A stretch of 64,000 nt of DNA from Pseudomonas crudilactis. Its GTDB lineage: Bacteria > Pseudomonadota > Gammaproteobacteria > Pseudomonadales > Pseudomonadaceae. Numbering within the stretch: the stretch's first letter is position 1; the number at the start of each line of letters is the position of its first letter. The position numbers and the translations under genes were made by a program. The DNA lies in NCBI RefSeq assembly GCF_013433315.1, contig NZ_WXVV01000017.1, positions 102,027 through 166,026 on the forward strand, written 5' to 3'. Shown piece by piece: positions 21,155 to 30,239 of this stretch. The notes below the pieces were generated by a model, which had not been told where the DNA came from, did not search any database, and saw only the letters and a list, made by a program, of their open reading frames with translations.

Positions 21155-21255
21155 GACGTCACCTCGCTCGATACGTGGAGCCGACGCCGGATCACTCAGT
21201 CGATGCTGGCAAACAACCGTTTTGGCGGCTGTTTGTTTACCCCCCAGAACACTTC

Positions 21256-21272
21256 CGCGATCGACAATCGCG
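21256..21272. promoter_or_regulatory. Inverted repeat upstream of prkA
   Basis: Perfect six-base arms CGCGAT / ATCGCG with a five-base spacer lie about 100 bases before the prkA start. It could be an operator or a chance palindrome; no known motif is recognised. Confidence 0.3.
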
Positions 21273-21408
21273 AAAGTCACTCCCGATGACCCGTGCGCCG
21301 GTGTACCGGCTCTCCCCTGTTTTGGATGGCCTGGGCTTAAGGATAGTTGGGAATTCGGGAGGTAAAGGGCAGATACGTAATTAGTTGTCTCTGACCGTTC
21401 GTCTGCCG

Positions 21409-21440
21409 CGCGCAGGCCCAAGGCAGCCGGGGCCTGCGCG
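21409..21440. repeat. Strong hairpin after glpE
   Basis: Perfect 11-base arms CGCGCAGGCCC / GGGCCTGCGCG enclose a ten-base loop, between glpE and the prkA promoter region. On the minus strand the T-run comes before rather than after the stem, so it is not a canonical terminator of the glpE unit, but it may still protect or end the transcript. Confidence 0.55.
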
Positions 21441-21451
21441 TGACAAAAAAA

Positions 21452-21781
21452 TTATTCGGCGGTGCCTTGCGCGGTTTCTGCAGGATAAGTCGTACGCCAT
21501 AACTCAAAGCCGCCGTCCATGCTGTAGACGTCGGAGAAGCCTTGGCTGATCAGATAGGCCGCAGCACCCTGGCTGGAGTTGCCGTGGTAGCAGACGACGA
21601 CGGTCGGGGCATCAAGGTCGGCGCCTTGAATGAAGGCGTGCAGAGAATGGTTGTCCAGATGCTTCGAACCGCTGATATGCAGAGCGGCAAAAGTCGCCGG
21701 GTCGCGCACGTCGACCACGACAGCACCTTGTTCACGCAGGGCCTGGGCCTGTTCCGGGGGGATTCGTTTGAATTCGCTCAT
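21452..21781 (-). CDS. glpE: Thiosulfate sulfurtransferase GlpE (single-domain rhodanese)
   Basis: A 109-residue rhodanese that moves sulfane sulfur from thiosulfate to acceptors such as cyanide or thioredoxin. The active-site loop CYHGNSSQG carries the catalytic Cys64, and VVDVRDP is the usual N-terminal CH2A-type motif. It is the last gene of the lptD-to-glpE cluster, 33 bases after apaH. Confidence 0.94.
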   Translation of the reverse strand: MSEFKRIPPEQAQALREQGAVVVDVRDPATFAALHISGSKHLDNHSLHAFIQGADLDAPTVVVCYHGNSSQGAAAYLISQGFSDVYSMDGGFELWRTTYPAETAQGTAE

Positions 21782-21814
21782 GGCGGGTTCCTGTTGCTCG
21801 GCTGAAAGCGCAGT

Positions 21815-22696
21815 CTAACGCGGGACGCTGACTGGCGAAGTTTGGGGGATAAGTGGTGCGACAGTCGGGGCGAGGCCGCCGTGTTCATCGCATTTGCATG
21901 ACAAGCGTTCACCGCTGTCGACATTCATCAGGGTCAGGCTGCCGCCCCAGACACAACCGGTGTCCAGCGCCGAGATACCTGGCTCATGGATATTGCCTTC
22001 GAGTGCTGCCCAGTGGCCGAAGATGATTCGCAAGCCTTTCGTTTTGCGCTCTTTATGCTGGAACCACGGTTTGTAACCGGCGGGCGCGGTGTCGAGGCCT
22101 TCTTTGCTCTTGAGGTCGAGCTTGCCCTCGGCGGTGCAGAAGCGCATGCGCGTGAAATAGTTGGTGATGACGCGCAGGCGGGTCACGCCTTTAAGGTCGT
22201 TGTCCCATTTCGCCGGGTCGTTGCCGTACATGCCGTCGAGGTAGGCGGGGAACAGATTGTCGTCACGCAGGGCGCTTTCGACTTCAGCGGCGCACTTCAA
22301 CGCGCGGCTCAGGGACCACTGCGGCGGAATGCCGGCATGCACCATGGCGACATCACGTGTCTCGTCGTAATGCATGAGCTTTTGCTGGCGTACCCACTCG
22401 AGTAATTCAGCGCTGTCCGGTGCATCGAGAATCTCGCGCAAGGTGTCGGACTTCTTCAGGCGCTCGATGTTTTTCGCCGCTGCCAGCAGATGCAGGTCAT
22501 GGTTGCCAAGTACGCAGACCAGCGATTGGCGCATGCCAAAGAGAAAGCGCAGGGTTTCCAGTGATTGCGGGCCACGGTTGACCAGATCGCCCACCAGCCA
22601 CAGCCGATCAAGCGTCGGATCGAATGCCACTTGCTTGAGCAGGCACTTGAGCGGTTCGAGGCAGCCTTGCAGGTCGCCGACGGCATACGTCGCCAT
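21815..22696 (-). CDS. apaH: Bis(5'-nucleosyl)-tetraphosphatase, symmetrical
   Basis: A 293-residue metallophosphatase that hydrolyses Ap4A to two ADP and can decap Np4-capped RNA. Metal-binding blocks GDLQGC, GDLVNRGP and GNHDLH are intact. Its ATG overlaps the apaG stop by one base (TGATG), so the two are translationally coupled. Residues after about 270 are a short poorly conserved tail. Confidence 0.97.
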   Translation of the reverse strand: MATYAVGDLQGCLEPLKCLLKQVAFDPTLDRLWLVGDLVNRGPQSLETLRFLFGMRQSLVCVLGNHDLHLLAAAKNIERLKKSDTLREILDAPDSAELLEWVRQQKLMHYDETRDVAMVHAGIPPQWSLSRALKCAAEVESALRDDNLFPAYLDGMYGNDPAKWDNDLKGVTRLRVITNYFTRMRFCTAEGKLDLKSKEGLDTAPAGYKPWFQHKERKTKGLRIIFGHWAALEGNIHEPGISALDTGCVWGGSLTLMNVDSGERLSCKCDEHGGLAPTVAPLIPQTSPVSVPR

Positions 22697-23076
22697 CAGT
22701 GCAGGGCTCCGGGCACTGCCAGGCGGAAAGGTTTGATGATGGCGTCGAAATGTTTGCCATCGTCGGCAACCATTTCGTAGGTGCCCTGCATGGTGCCGAC
22801 CTTGGTGGTCATCACCGTGCCGCTACTGTAGGTGTGGCTTTGCCCGGCATTGATCAACGGTTGCTGACCCACGACGCCGGCGCCGCGTACTTCCTCGACA
22901 TGGCCATCACCATCGGTGATCACCCAGTGCCGTGACAGCAGCTTGGCCGGAATCGCGCCATTGTTCTGCACGGTGATGGTGTAGGCGAAGGCGAAGCGGT
23001 CGTGCTCGGGTTGCGATTGGTCTGCCAGATAGCGGGTAACGACGCTGACATCGACCTGGTAACGGGAATCGGACAT
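22696..23076 (-). CDS. apaG: ApaG protein (CorD-like, divalent-cation associated)
   Basis: A 126-residue beta-sandwich protein of the ApaG/DUF525 family. Conserved stretches are FAYTITVQNNG and the SRHWVITD strand, and a Gly-rich VRGAGVVGQQP loop. Its molecular function is not settled. It lies between ksgA and apaH, the usual order. Confidence 0.95.
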   Translation of the reverse strand: MSDSRYQVDVSVVTRYLADQSQPEHDRFAFAYTITVQNNGAIPAKLLSRHWVITDGDGHVEEVRGAGVVGQQPLINAGQSHTYSSGTVMTTKVGTMQGTYEMVADDGKHFDAIIKPFRLAVPGALH

Positions 23077-23138
23077 GCAAGGGGCCTTAAACGAAGCGGA
23101 ACGCGGGGCGTAGCTGATGGGGAATCAGTCTAGGCAAG

Positions 23139-23175
23139 TATCGGGCAGTAAACCAGAGTGGCGTCCTGCCCGATA
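23139..23175. repeat. Perfect inverted repeat between ksgA and apaG
   Basis: Ten-base arms TATCGGGCAG / CTGCCCGATA with a 17-base loop occupy the only sizeable gap (about 110 bases) inside this otherwise tightly packed cluster. It could be a transcript-processing or attenuation hairpin. There is no T-run. Confidence 0.6.
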
Positions 23176-23189
23176 GCGTTCATCGCTTG

Positions 23190-24008
23190 TCAGTCGGCGG
23201 CGGGGGAGGCCGGGACCTGAATGGCGAGCTGGTCGGCCAAGCGTACGAACGCGGCCAGATCCAGTTGCTCCGGACGCAGGCTGCCATCGACGCCGGCGGC
23301 TTCGATCTCGGCATTGCTGAGCAATTGCTTGAGGGTGTTGCGCAGGGTCTTGCGGCGTTGGTTGAACGCTTCGCGCACAACACGCTCGAGCAACTTGTGA
23401 TCCTTGGCCGGGTGCGGCAGCACGGCGTGCGGTACCAGGCGAACGATGGCCGAGTCGACTTTCGGCGGCGGGTTGAACGCGCCCGGGCCGACGTTGAACA
23501 GGTGCTCTACGCGGCAGTGGTACTGAACCATGATCGACAGACGACCCCAGTCACCGCCGCCCGGGCCTGCGGCCAGGCGCTCGACGACTTCTTTCTGCAG
23601 CATGAAGTGCATGTCGCGAATGATGCCGGCGTTGTTCAGCAGGTGAAAAATCAGCGGTGTCGAGATGTTGTACGGCAGGTTGCCGACCACACGCAGGCTG
23701 TTCGGTGCGGCGTTGAGCGTGTTGAAGTCGAACTTCAGTGCATCGCCCTGGTGCAGGTTGAAGTTGTTCTTGCCGGCAAACTGCTGGTTGAGGATCGGGA
23801 TCAGATCCTTGTCCAGTTCCACCACATCGAGTTGCGCGCCGGAGTTGAGCAGGCCGGCGGTCAATGCGCCCTGGCCCGGGCCGATTTCCAGCAGGCGGTC
23901 TTCAGACTTGGCGCTGATGGAGCGCAGTATGCGGTCGATAACGCCGGCATCGTGCAGGAAGTTCTGGCCAAAGCGTTTGCGCGCCTTGTGTTGGTATTGC
24001 TCGGTCAT
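23190..24008 (-). CDS. rsmA: 16S rRNA dimethyladenosine transferase
   Basis: A 272-residue SAM-dependent methyltransferase (KsgA) that dimethylates two adjacent adenosines near the 3' end of 16S rRNA as a late check on 30S assembly. Motifs: KRFGQNFLHD at the N-terminus, the SAM-binding IGPGQGALT and the catalytic GNLPYNIS. The start overlaps the pdxA stop by four bases. A short Ala/Pro-rich tail ends the protein. Confidence 0.98.
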   Translation of the reverse strand: MTEQYQHKARKRFGQNFLHDAGVIDRILRSISAKSEDRLLEIGPGQGALTAGLLNSGAQLDVVELDKDLIPILNQQFAGKNNFNLHQGDALKFDFNTLNAAPNSLRVVGNLPYNISTPLIFHLLNNAGIIRDMHFMLQKEVVERLAAGPGGGDWGRLSIMVQYHCRVEHLFNVGPGAFNPPPKVDSAIVRLVPHAVLPHPAKDHKLLERVVREAFNQRRKTLRNTLKQLLSNAEIEAAGVDGSLRPEQLDLAAFVRLADQLAIQVPASPAAD

Positions 24009-24994
24009 AAACGGGTCTCGGCCATCTGGTAGGCGGTTTCCAGGGCGACTTGCAGGCTGCCGGTATCGATCTTGCCGCTGCCGGCCAGATCCAGGGCGGT
24101 GCCATGGTCAACCGACGTGCGGATGATCGGCAAGCCAAGGGTCACGTTGACGGCAGCGCCGAAGCCTTTGTACTTGAGCACAGGCAAACCCTGGTCGTGG
24201 TACATCGCCAGCACTGCGTCGCAGTGCTCCAGATATTTGGGGGTAAACAGAGTGTCGGCAGGCAGCGGGCCACGAAGGTCCATGCCCTCGCCGCGCAGGC
24301 GCTCTAAGGTAGGTTCAATGATGTCGATTTCTTCATGGCCCAGGTGGCCGCCTTCACCGGCGTGCGGGTTAAGTCCGCAGACCAGGATGCGTGGCTGGGC
24401 GATGCCGAACTTGTTTTGCAGGTCGCTGTGCAGAATCCGTGTGACCCGTTCCAGCCGTTCCGGCGTGATCGCATCGGCGATGTCGCGCAGGGGCAGGTGA
24501 GTGGTGACCAGTGCCACACGCAAACCGCGCGTTGCCAGCATCATCACTACTTGTTCGGTATGGGTCAGGTCAGCCAGAAACTCCGTGTGCCCGGAGAACG
24601 CGATGCCCGATTCGTTGATCACGCCTTTGTGAACGGGCGCGGTGATCATCCCGGCAAAATCGCCGTTCAGGCAGCCGTTGCCGGCGCGGGTCAGGGTTTC
24701 GAGGACGAAAGCGGCATTAGCCTTGTCCAGTTGCCCGGCAACCACGGGGGCGCTCAGTGGCGTATCCCAGACATACAGGCTGTTTGCGGGCGCCGGGGCG
24801 TCCGGCCAGTGATCGGGCGCAACATCCAGCAGATTGACGACCAGCCCCAGCTGCGCGGCCCGCTCAAGGAGCAGGTCGCGGCTGGTGATGGCAATCAGGG
24901 GATGTGGCTGGGCTTGCGAGGCGAGCAGCAGGCACAGGTCGGGACCGATGCCGGCTGGTTCGCCGGGTGTCAGCGCGAAACGCTGGGGTTTCAC
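24005..24994 (-). CDS. pdxA: 4-hydroxythreonine-4-phosphate dehydrogenase
   Basis: A 329-residue NAD-dependent enzyme of pyridoxal 5'-phosphate synthesis. The N-terminus RFALTPGEPAGIGPDL, the metal/substrate segment TAPVHKGVIN and the C-terminal GLPIIRTSVDHGTALDLAG are all family signatures. It overlaps surA upstream and rsmA downstream by four bases each. Confidence 0.98.
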   Translation of the reverse strand: MKPQRFALTPGEPAGIGPDLCLLLASQAQPHPLIAITSRDLLLERAAQLGLVVNLLDVAPDHWPDAPAPANSLYVWDTPLSAPVVAGQLDKANAAFVLETLTRAGNGCLNGDFAGMITAPVHKGVINESGIAFSGHTEFLADLTHTEQVVMMLATRGLRVALVTTHLPLRDIADAITPERLERVTRILHSDLQNKFGIAQPRILVCGLNPHAGEGGHLGHEEIDIIEPTLERLRGEGMDLRGPLPADTLFTPKYLEHCDAVLAMYHDQGLPVLKYKGFGAAVNVTLGLPIIRTSVDHGTALDLAGSGKIDTGSLQVALETAYQMAETRL

Positions 24995-26313
24995 TGCGCT
25001 GCCTGGTCTGCACCAGGGAGTTTGATCTCTACGTACGCTTCGTCACGAATCTGACGCAGCCAGGTTTGCAGCTCTTCATCGTATTTGCGGTTACGCAGTA
25101 CGGTCATGGCTTGCTGCTCGCGGGCCTGTTCGGTGCTGTCGGTGGCGCGACGGCCAAGGACTTCCAGAACGTGCCAGCCGTATTGGGTCTGGAATGGCTT
25201 GGACAGCTGACCTTGTGGGGTCTTGGCCATCACTTCGCGGAATTCCGGTACCAGTGCGTTCGGGTCGATCCAGTTCAGGTCGCCGCCGTTGAGGGCAGAA
25301 CCGGGGTCTTCCGAATAGTTCTTCGCCAGTTCGGCGAAGTCTTCGCCGGCGACGATGCGGTCATACAGCGATTGAACCAGCGCTTTGGTCTTGGCTTCGT
25401 CGCGGATCGGGCTCGGCTTGACGAGGATGTGGCGCACATGCACTTCATCACGCATCTGGGCTTCGCCGCCACGCTTGGCCAGCAACTTCAGGATGATGAA
25501 ACCACCTGGAGTGCGCGCAGGCTGAGTGATATCGCCGATGGCCATGCTGCTCAGTTCACGATCAAACGGTGGTGGCAGTTGCGCGGCTTTACGCCAGCCC
25601 ATGTCGCCGCCTTCCAGTGCGTTGTCGCTGGCGGACTTGGCAACGGCCATCTGGCCGAAGTCGGCGCCTTGCTTGAGCTGCTGGTAAACCTCCATCGCCT
25701 GACGTGCGGCGTTCTGAATCGCTTCAGAGTTGGCACTTTCCGGGGTCGGGATCAGGATGTTGGCCAAGTGCAGTTCTTCGGACAGTTGCATCTTGCCCAG
25801 GTCGGAGGCGAGGAAGTTCTTCACTTCCTGTTCGGAGACCTGAATGCGCTCTGCCACGCGACGCTGACGGACACGGCTGATGATCATTTCCCGGCGGATC
25901 TGGTCACGTGCGTCGTCGTAGGACAGGCCGTCGTGAGCCAGTGCGGCGCGGAACTGATCCACGGTCATGTTGTTACGCTGGGCAATGGTGCCGACCGCCT
26001 GGTTCAGCTCTTCATCGGTGATGCGGATGCCGGAACGTTCGCCGATCTGCAATTGCAGGTTTTCAACGATCAGGCGTTCGAGCACCTGCTGATCCAGCAC
26101 ACCCGCAGGCGGCAGACCGCCACCACGCTTGGCGATGGTCTGCTGAACTTCGTGGACGCGTTGATCCAGTTGGCTCTGCATGACCACATCGTTGTCGACG
26201 ATCGCTACCACTTTATCGATGGACTGTACTGCGGCGTTGGCCGCAGTACCCAGGAACAGCGCGCCCAACACCAGCGGGCGCAGACAATCAGAAAGCTTGG
26301 TCTTCACGTTCAC
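24991..26313 (-). CDS. surA: Periplasmic peptidyl-prolyl isomerase and outer-membrane protein chaperone SurA
   Basis: A 440-residue periplasmic chaperone. A signal peptide ends near residue 28 (ANAAVQS); the N-terminal chaperone domain is followed by two parvulin domains, the second starting EVHVRHILVKPSP. It escorts outer-membrane proteins, LptD among them, to the Bam complex. Its start lies 26 bases inside the 3' end of lptD, so the two are tightly linked. Confidence 0.97.
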   Translation of the reverse strand: MNVKTKLSDCLRPLVLGALFLGTAANAAVQSIDKVVAIVDNDVVMQSQLDQRVHEVQQTIAKRGGGLPPAGVLDQQVLERLIVENLQLQIGERSGIRITDEELNQAVGTIAQRNNMTVDQFRAALAHDGLSYDDARDQIRREMIISRVRQRRVAERIQVSEQEVKNFLASDLGKMQLSEELHLANILIPTPESANSEAIQNAARQAMEVYQQLKQGADFGQMAVAKSASDNALEGGDMGWRKAAQLPPPFDRELSSMAIGDITQPARTPGGFIILKLLAKRGGEAQMRDEVHVRHILVKPSPIRDEAKTKALVQSLYDRIVAGEDFAELAKNYSEDPGSALNGGDLNWIDPNALVPEFREVMAKTPQGQLSKPFQTQYGWHVLEVLGRRATDSTEQAREQQAMTVLRNRKYDEELQTWLRQIRDEAYVEIKLPGADQAAQ

Positions 26314-29089
26314 GATAACCTTGAATGCCTTTGTCGAGGAAGCTCTCTACCTTGGCGCCGGTGAGGCCGCCGAGTCCCTTCAGAACAATTTGGAGGAAGA
26401 TGCCATGGTCGCCTTTCTCGTTTTGCGGAGCTTCCTGGCTGAACTCGTCATAGGAAACCCAGTAACGGTTGATCAGGCGTAGTTTCCAGCAGCAGTTGTC
26501 GTACTCGAAACCACCGAAGGCTTCCAGGGTACGGTTGCGGTTGTAGTCATACTGCCAGCGGCTGATCGCGTTCCACTGTGGAACGATCGGCCAGATGACC
26601 GAGAAGTCATGCTGCTGGATCTTGTAGTAATCCTTCACGTAGCCAGGCGTGCCAGGGGTACCGTAGTCGCCACCGCCCACAGTCCACTTACCGGTGTTCT
26701 GGTCGTAGCGAACCTGGTCGTTGCGATAGCGATAGCCGACGTTGATAACCTTGTTCGGGTTGTCTTCCGGCTGGTAGTGGAACATCGCGCTGCCGGAACG
26801 CGGGCTGCGGCTGTCCGGATCCCAGTTGTAGTCGGCAGTGGTCCGCCAATCGCGGTTCCAGCGGTATTCGTATTCCAGAGCATATGGCGAGACGTTGGAC
26901 TTGGCGTCGTCACGATCGTTGAATGCGATGCCTGGCAGTTGAACCTTGCGATCCTTGAAATACAACGCCTGGCCTACGCTGATGCGTTGACGTTCAAAAC
27001 CGTCATCTTCGATCCAGCGGCTGGTCACGCCCAGCGACAGTTTGTTCTCGTCACCGACACGGTCGGAGCCGGAGAAGCGGTTGTCACGGAACAGCGATGC
27101 ATAGTTAAAGGTGTATTCGCTGGTATCGAACACTGGAATATCTTCCTGGTCGACCTCAGGTACATAGAGATAGAACAGGCGTGGTTCCAGAGTCTGACGG
27201 TAGTTTTTGCCGAAATACTGGGTATTGCGGTCGAAGTAAAGGCCACCGTCGATGCTGGCGATCGGTACGCCACGGTTCTGGTTACTGTCGAATTCACCGT
27301 TGAGTTTCTTTTGCTCTGCAGTCATCGCATCGATCTGCGATTTGCCGGTGTTGTCCAGGTCAAGCTGATACTGGGTGTACTGATATTTCAGCGATGGCTT
27401 CAGGAAGCCATAAGTCCAGTTCATTGGCAGGCTGACACCCGGCTTGAGATTCAAGCGGTCGCCATTGGCACGTGCCAGACCTGTGATGTTGTTGTCCAGA
27501 CGCGACTCGGTTGTGACGCCATCTTCCTGTACAAACGTGCCGCTTCTCAGATCACGGTCGAAACGGACGAGCTCAGTCTCGTAATCGAAGTTCAAGCCTT
27601 CCGGATGATACGGCAGTTGACCGTTGAAGGTGATCTGCGGCAGACGGTCGTAAGGCGTGATGTTCGAAACGGTGGCCAGTTGATACGCCTGGGCGTTCAG
27701 ACGCGCAGTGTAGCTGTCACCACGATAGGTGATCGAACCCTGCTGGTTGACGAAGTCTTCGCTCTTGACGCCGATCTGGTCGGTTTGCAAGTCCTGGAAA
27801 TAATACGGATCGCTGATCTTGGTGTAGTCAACCTGGGTGAACACGCGGGAGTCGAGACCGCCCTTGTGTTGCCAGTTGTACATGTAGCGAGTCTCGTTGT
27901 AGTCGGACTGACGCTTGCGATCATCGTCTTCGTCATTCAGATACGCCGCACCAAACTGACCTTCACTCGACTTGGTCAGGTAACGGAACTCACCTTCCAC
28001 CAACATGCCGCGCTTGCTCATGTAACGCGGGTACAACGTGGCGTCATAGTTCGGCGCCAGGTTGAAGTAGTACGGTGTAACCAGCATGAAGCCGGTATCG
28101 CTGCCGCTGCCGATGGTCGGCGGCAGGAAGCCCGACTGGCGACGGTCGTCGATCGGGAAATAGATGTACGGCGTGTACAGAATCGGAATGTCTTTTACGC
28201 GCAGCGTCACGTTGGTCGCGGTACCGAAGCCGGTGGCTGGGTTCAAGGTAATGTTGTTGCCCTTGAGCTGCCAGGCGTTGCTGTTCGGTTCGCACGTGGT
28301 GTACGTGCCGTCTTTCAGGCGGATGATCGCGTTTTCTGCACGCTTGGCGTACAGCGCGTTACCGCGGATGCGCGATTTGTGCATCACGTATTCAGCGTTG
28401 TCGACCTTGGCTTCACCGGTGTCGAGTTGCACATCGGCGTGATCGCCGACGATCAGCGCGCCGTTGTCACGGATACGCACATCGCCATTGAGTTCGGCGC
28501 GGCTCTCGGCCTGATACAGGCTGGCCTCGTCGGATTCGACCTGCATGCTGCCCTGACGCAGGACGACATCACCGGCCAGCGTACCGACTTGATCATCGGT
28601 GTTATAGCGCGAGGCTTTCGCGCCGATAAAGGTCGGGGCGTCACTTTTATTCGTCTTGTCATTCATGCCAGGACGAATCGGTTCGATATAGGCACCAGAG
28701 CAGTAAGGTCCGGTCTCGGCCAATTGAGCGGCGGTGAGCTTCTCGCGCGGAACCCAGTCGAGGTGACTGAAGTCTTCGCTACGGGACTTCAGGCCGCGGC
28801 CCTTGGCTTCGGTGACCAATGCCGTTTTAGGGGCTGTGTCGGCAGTCGAACCGTTCTCGCTCGCCGCTTCGCCGGTGGCACTGACGGCACTGCCGTCATG
28901 CACTGGGCGCGGCGGCAACGCAGCAGCGGTTGATTTGGGCGCACAGGCCCAACCACCCGAAGCCGAGACGGAGCAGTCATACTGCTCGGCGGCAACAACG
29001 AATTGACTGGCCAGAGGTTGCATAGCCAGCAGACTGCCGGTTACCAACAACGGAAATTTTTTACGAAACGCGGGGGATTTCAATGCCAT
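26288..29089 (-). CDS. lptD: LPS-assembly protein LptD
   Basis: A 933-residue outer-membrane beta-barrel that inserts lipopolysaccharide into the outer leaflet with LptE. A signal peptide ends at about residue 33 (VVAAEQYD); an N-terminal extension with Cys pairs (YDCSVSASGGWACAP) precedes the OstA/jellyroll domain and a long C-terminal barrel with Cys-Cys near the end (DNCCWKLRL), consistent with the disulfide-linked maturation of LptD. I start at 29089, where the signal peptide begins (MALKSPAFRKK). It heads the surA-pdxA-rsmA cluster and is divergent from amgK. Confidence 0.97.
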   Translation of the reverse strand: MALKSPAFRKKFPLLVTGSLLAMQPLASQFVVAAEQYDCSVSASGGWACAPKSTAAALPPRPVHDGSAVSATGEAASENGSTADTAPKTALVTEAKGRGLKSRSEDFSHLDWVPREKLTAAQLAETGPYCSGAYIEPIRPGMNDKTNKSDAPTFIGAKASRYNTDDQVGTLAGDVVLRQGSMQVESDEASLYQAESRAELNGDVRIRDNGALIVGDHADVQLDTGEAKVDNAEYVMHKSRIRGNALYAKRAENAIIRLKDGTYTTCEPNSNAWQLKGNNITLNPATGFGTATNVTLRVKDIPILYTPYIYFPIDDRRQSGFLPPTIGSGSDTGFMLVTPYYFNLAPNYDATLYPRYMSKRGMLVEGEFRYLTKSSEGQFGAAYLNDEDDDRKRQSDYNETRYMYNWQHKGGLDSRVFTQVDYTKISDPYYFQDLQTDQIGVKSEDFVNQQGSITYRGDSYTARLNAQAYQLATVSNITPYDRLPQITFNGQLPYHPEGLNFDYETELVRFDRDLRSGTFVQEDGVTTESRLDNNITGLARANGDRLNLKPGVSLPMNWTYGFLKPSLKYQYTQYQLDLDNTGKSQIDAMTAEQKKLNGEFDSNQNRGVPIASIDGGLYFDRNTQYFGKNYRQTLEPRLFYLYVPEVDQEDIPVFDTSEYTFNYASLFRDNRFSGSDRVGDENKLSLGVTSRWIEDDGFERQRISVGQALYFKDRKVQLPGIAFNDRDDAKSNVSPYALEYEYRWNRDWRTTADYNWDPDSRSPRSGSAMFHYQPEDNPNKVINVGYRYRNDQVRYDQNTGKWTVGGGDYGTPGTPGYVKDYYKIQQHDFSVIWPIVPQWNAISRWQYDYNRNRTLEAFGGFEYDNCCWKLRLINRYWVSYDEFSQEAPQNEKGDHGIFLQIVLKGLGGLTGAKVESFLDKGIQGYREREDQAF

Positions 29090-29190
29090 CTTATTAGTCC
29101 GGGCTTCCTGCGTGCCATCTGCCCGCGGTGTGGGCCGCACGCCTCTCGATGGTCTGAAAAAGATGCTGGATAATAAAGCATGACCCGCTT

Positions 29191-29206
29191 GACGGCTAGC
29201 GCCGTC
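29191..29206 (+). promoter_or_regulatory. Hairpin next to the amgK ribosome site
   Basis: Perfect arms GACGGC / GCCGTC around TAGC are followed at once by the GGAG ribosome site of amgK. The stem could mask or expose the ribosome site; no regulator is known. Confidence 0.35.
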
Positions 29207-29219
29207 GGAGACCCTTGCA

Positions 29220-30239
29220 ATGCCTGACCAAGATGTACGCTTGCAACACCTGAAAGTTTGGCTCGATGAGCAGTTGGCAACCCTGTTTGCAGATCAGGGC
29301 TGGGGCGCCGTGCCCCCGGCCACGTTGACTGCGGCCAGCAGCGACGCGAGTTTCCGCCGTTACTTCCGTTGGGAAGGAGAGGGTCGCAGCTTTGTCGTGA
29401 TGGACGCGCCGCCACCCCAGGAAAACTGCAAACCGTTCGTGGATATCGCCTTTTTGCTGGCGAAATCCGGAATAAATGTGCCGAAAATTTATGCCGAAGA
29501 CCTCGAGCGCGGTTTTCTTTTGCTCAATGACCTGGGCAACAAGACCTATCTCGACGTGATCGATGGCGAAAATGCCGATGCTTTGTTCGACGATGCCCTG
29601 CAAGCGCTGCTGGCTTTTCAGCAGTTGCCGATGGTTGCGCCGTTGCCGAGTTACGACGTGGCGTTGCTGCGCCGTGAACTGGAACTGTTCCCCGAGTGGT
29701 ATGTGAAGCGTGAGCTCGGCATCGAGTTCGACGCGGTCCAGCAGCAACAATGGCAACATATCAGCGACCTGTTGATCGACAGCGCCCTCGCGCAGCCCAA
29801 AGTGCTGGTGCACCGTGACTACATGCCGCGCAACCTGATGCTCAGCGAGCCGAATCCCGGTGTGCTGGATTTCCAGGATGCGGTTTATGGTCCGGTGACC
29901 TACGACGTGACCTGCCTGTTCAAGGATGCCTTCCTCAGCTGGCCTGAAGAACGTGTACGCGGCTGGCTGGAAAGTTATTGGCAACAAGCCTCGGCGCTGA
30001 ACATCCCGGTGCAGCCTGACTTCGAAGATTTCCTGCGCGCCAGTGATCTGATGGGCGTGCAGCGTCACCTGAAAGTCATCGGCATCTTTGCGCGTATCTG
30101 TCACCGCGACGGCAAGCCGCGTTATCTGGCCGACGTACCGCGTTTCTTCTCCTATATAGAAGCGGTGATTGCGCGTCGCCCTGAACTGGCGGAGCTGCAA
30201 GCGCTGTTCACCAGCCTGCGGGGCGGAGCGCCAGCATGA
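29220..30239 (+). CDS. amgK: N-acetylmuramate / N-acetylglucosamine kinase AmgK
   Basis: A 339-residue aminoglycoside-phosphotransferase-fold kinase that phosphorylates MurNAc (and GlcNAc) at the anomeric position in the Pseudomonas cell-wall recycling route. The catalytic loop reads HRDYMPRNLM, and the metal-binding VLDFQDAVYG follows. The 3' end overlaps murU by four bases, which supports this specific role over a generic phosphotransferase. The pathway bypasses the first step of de novo UDP-MurNAc synthesis and contributes to fosfomycin tolerance in P. putida and P. aeruginosa. Confidence 0.95.
   Translation: MPDQDVRLQHLKVWLDEQLATLFADQGWGAVPPATLTAASSDASFRRYFRWEGEGRSFVVMDAPPPQENCKPFVDIAFLLAKSGINVPKIYAEDLERGFLLLNDLGNKTYLDVIDGENADALFDDALQALLAFQQLPMVAPLPSYDVALLRRELELFPEWYVKRELGIEFDAVQQQQWQHISDLLIDSALAQPKVLVHRDYMPRNLMLSEPNPGVLDFQDAVYGPVTYDVTCLFKDAFLSWPEERVRGWLESYWQQASALNIPVQPDFEDFLRASDLMGVQRHLKVIGIFARICHRDGKPRYLADVPRFFSYIEAVIARRPELAELQALFTSLRGGAPA

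Noticed and set aside
21409..21440. Strong hairpin as a standard terminator of glpE
   Set aside because: The T-run precedes the stem on the transcribed strand, so it is listed only as a hairpin repeat.
26609..28933. A 774-codon open frame on the plus strand
   Set aside because: It lies wholly opposite lptD; such mirror frames are common in high-GC DNA, and it has no ribosome site or recognisable domain.
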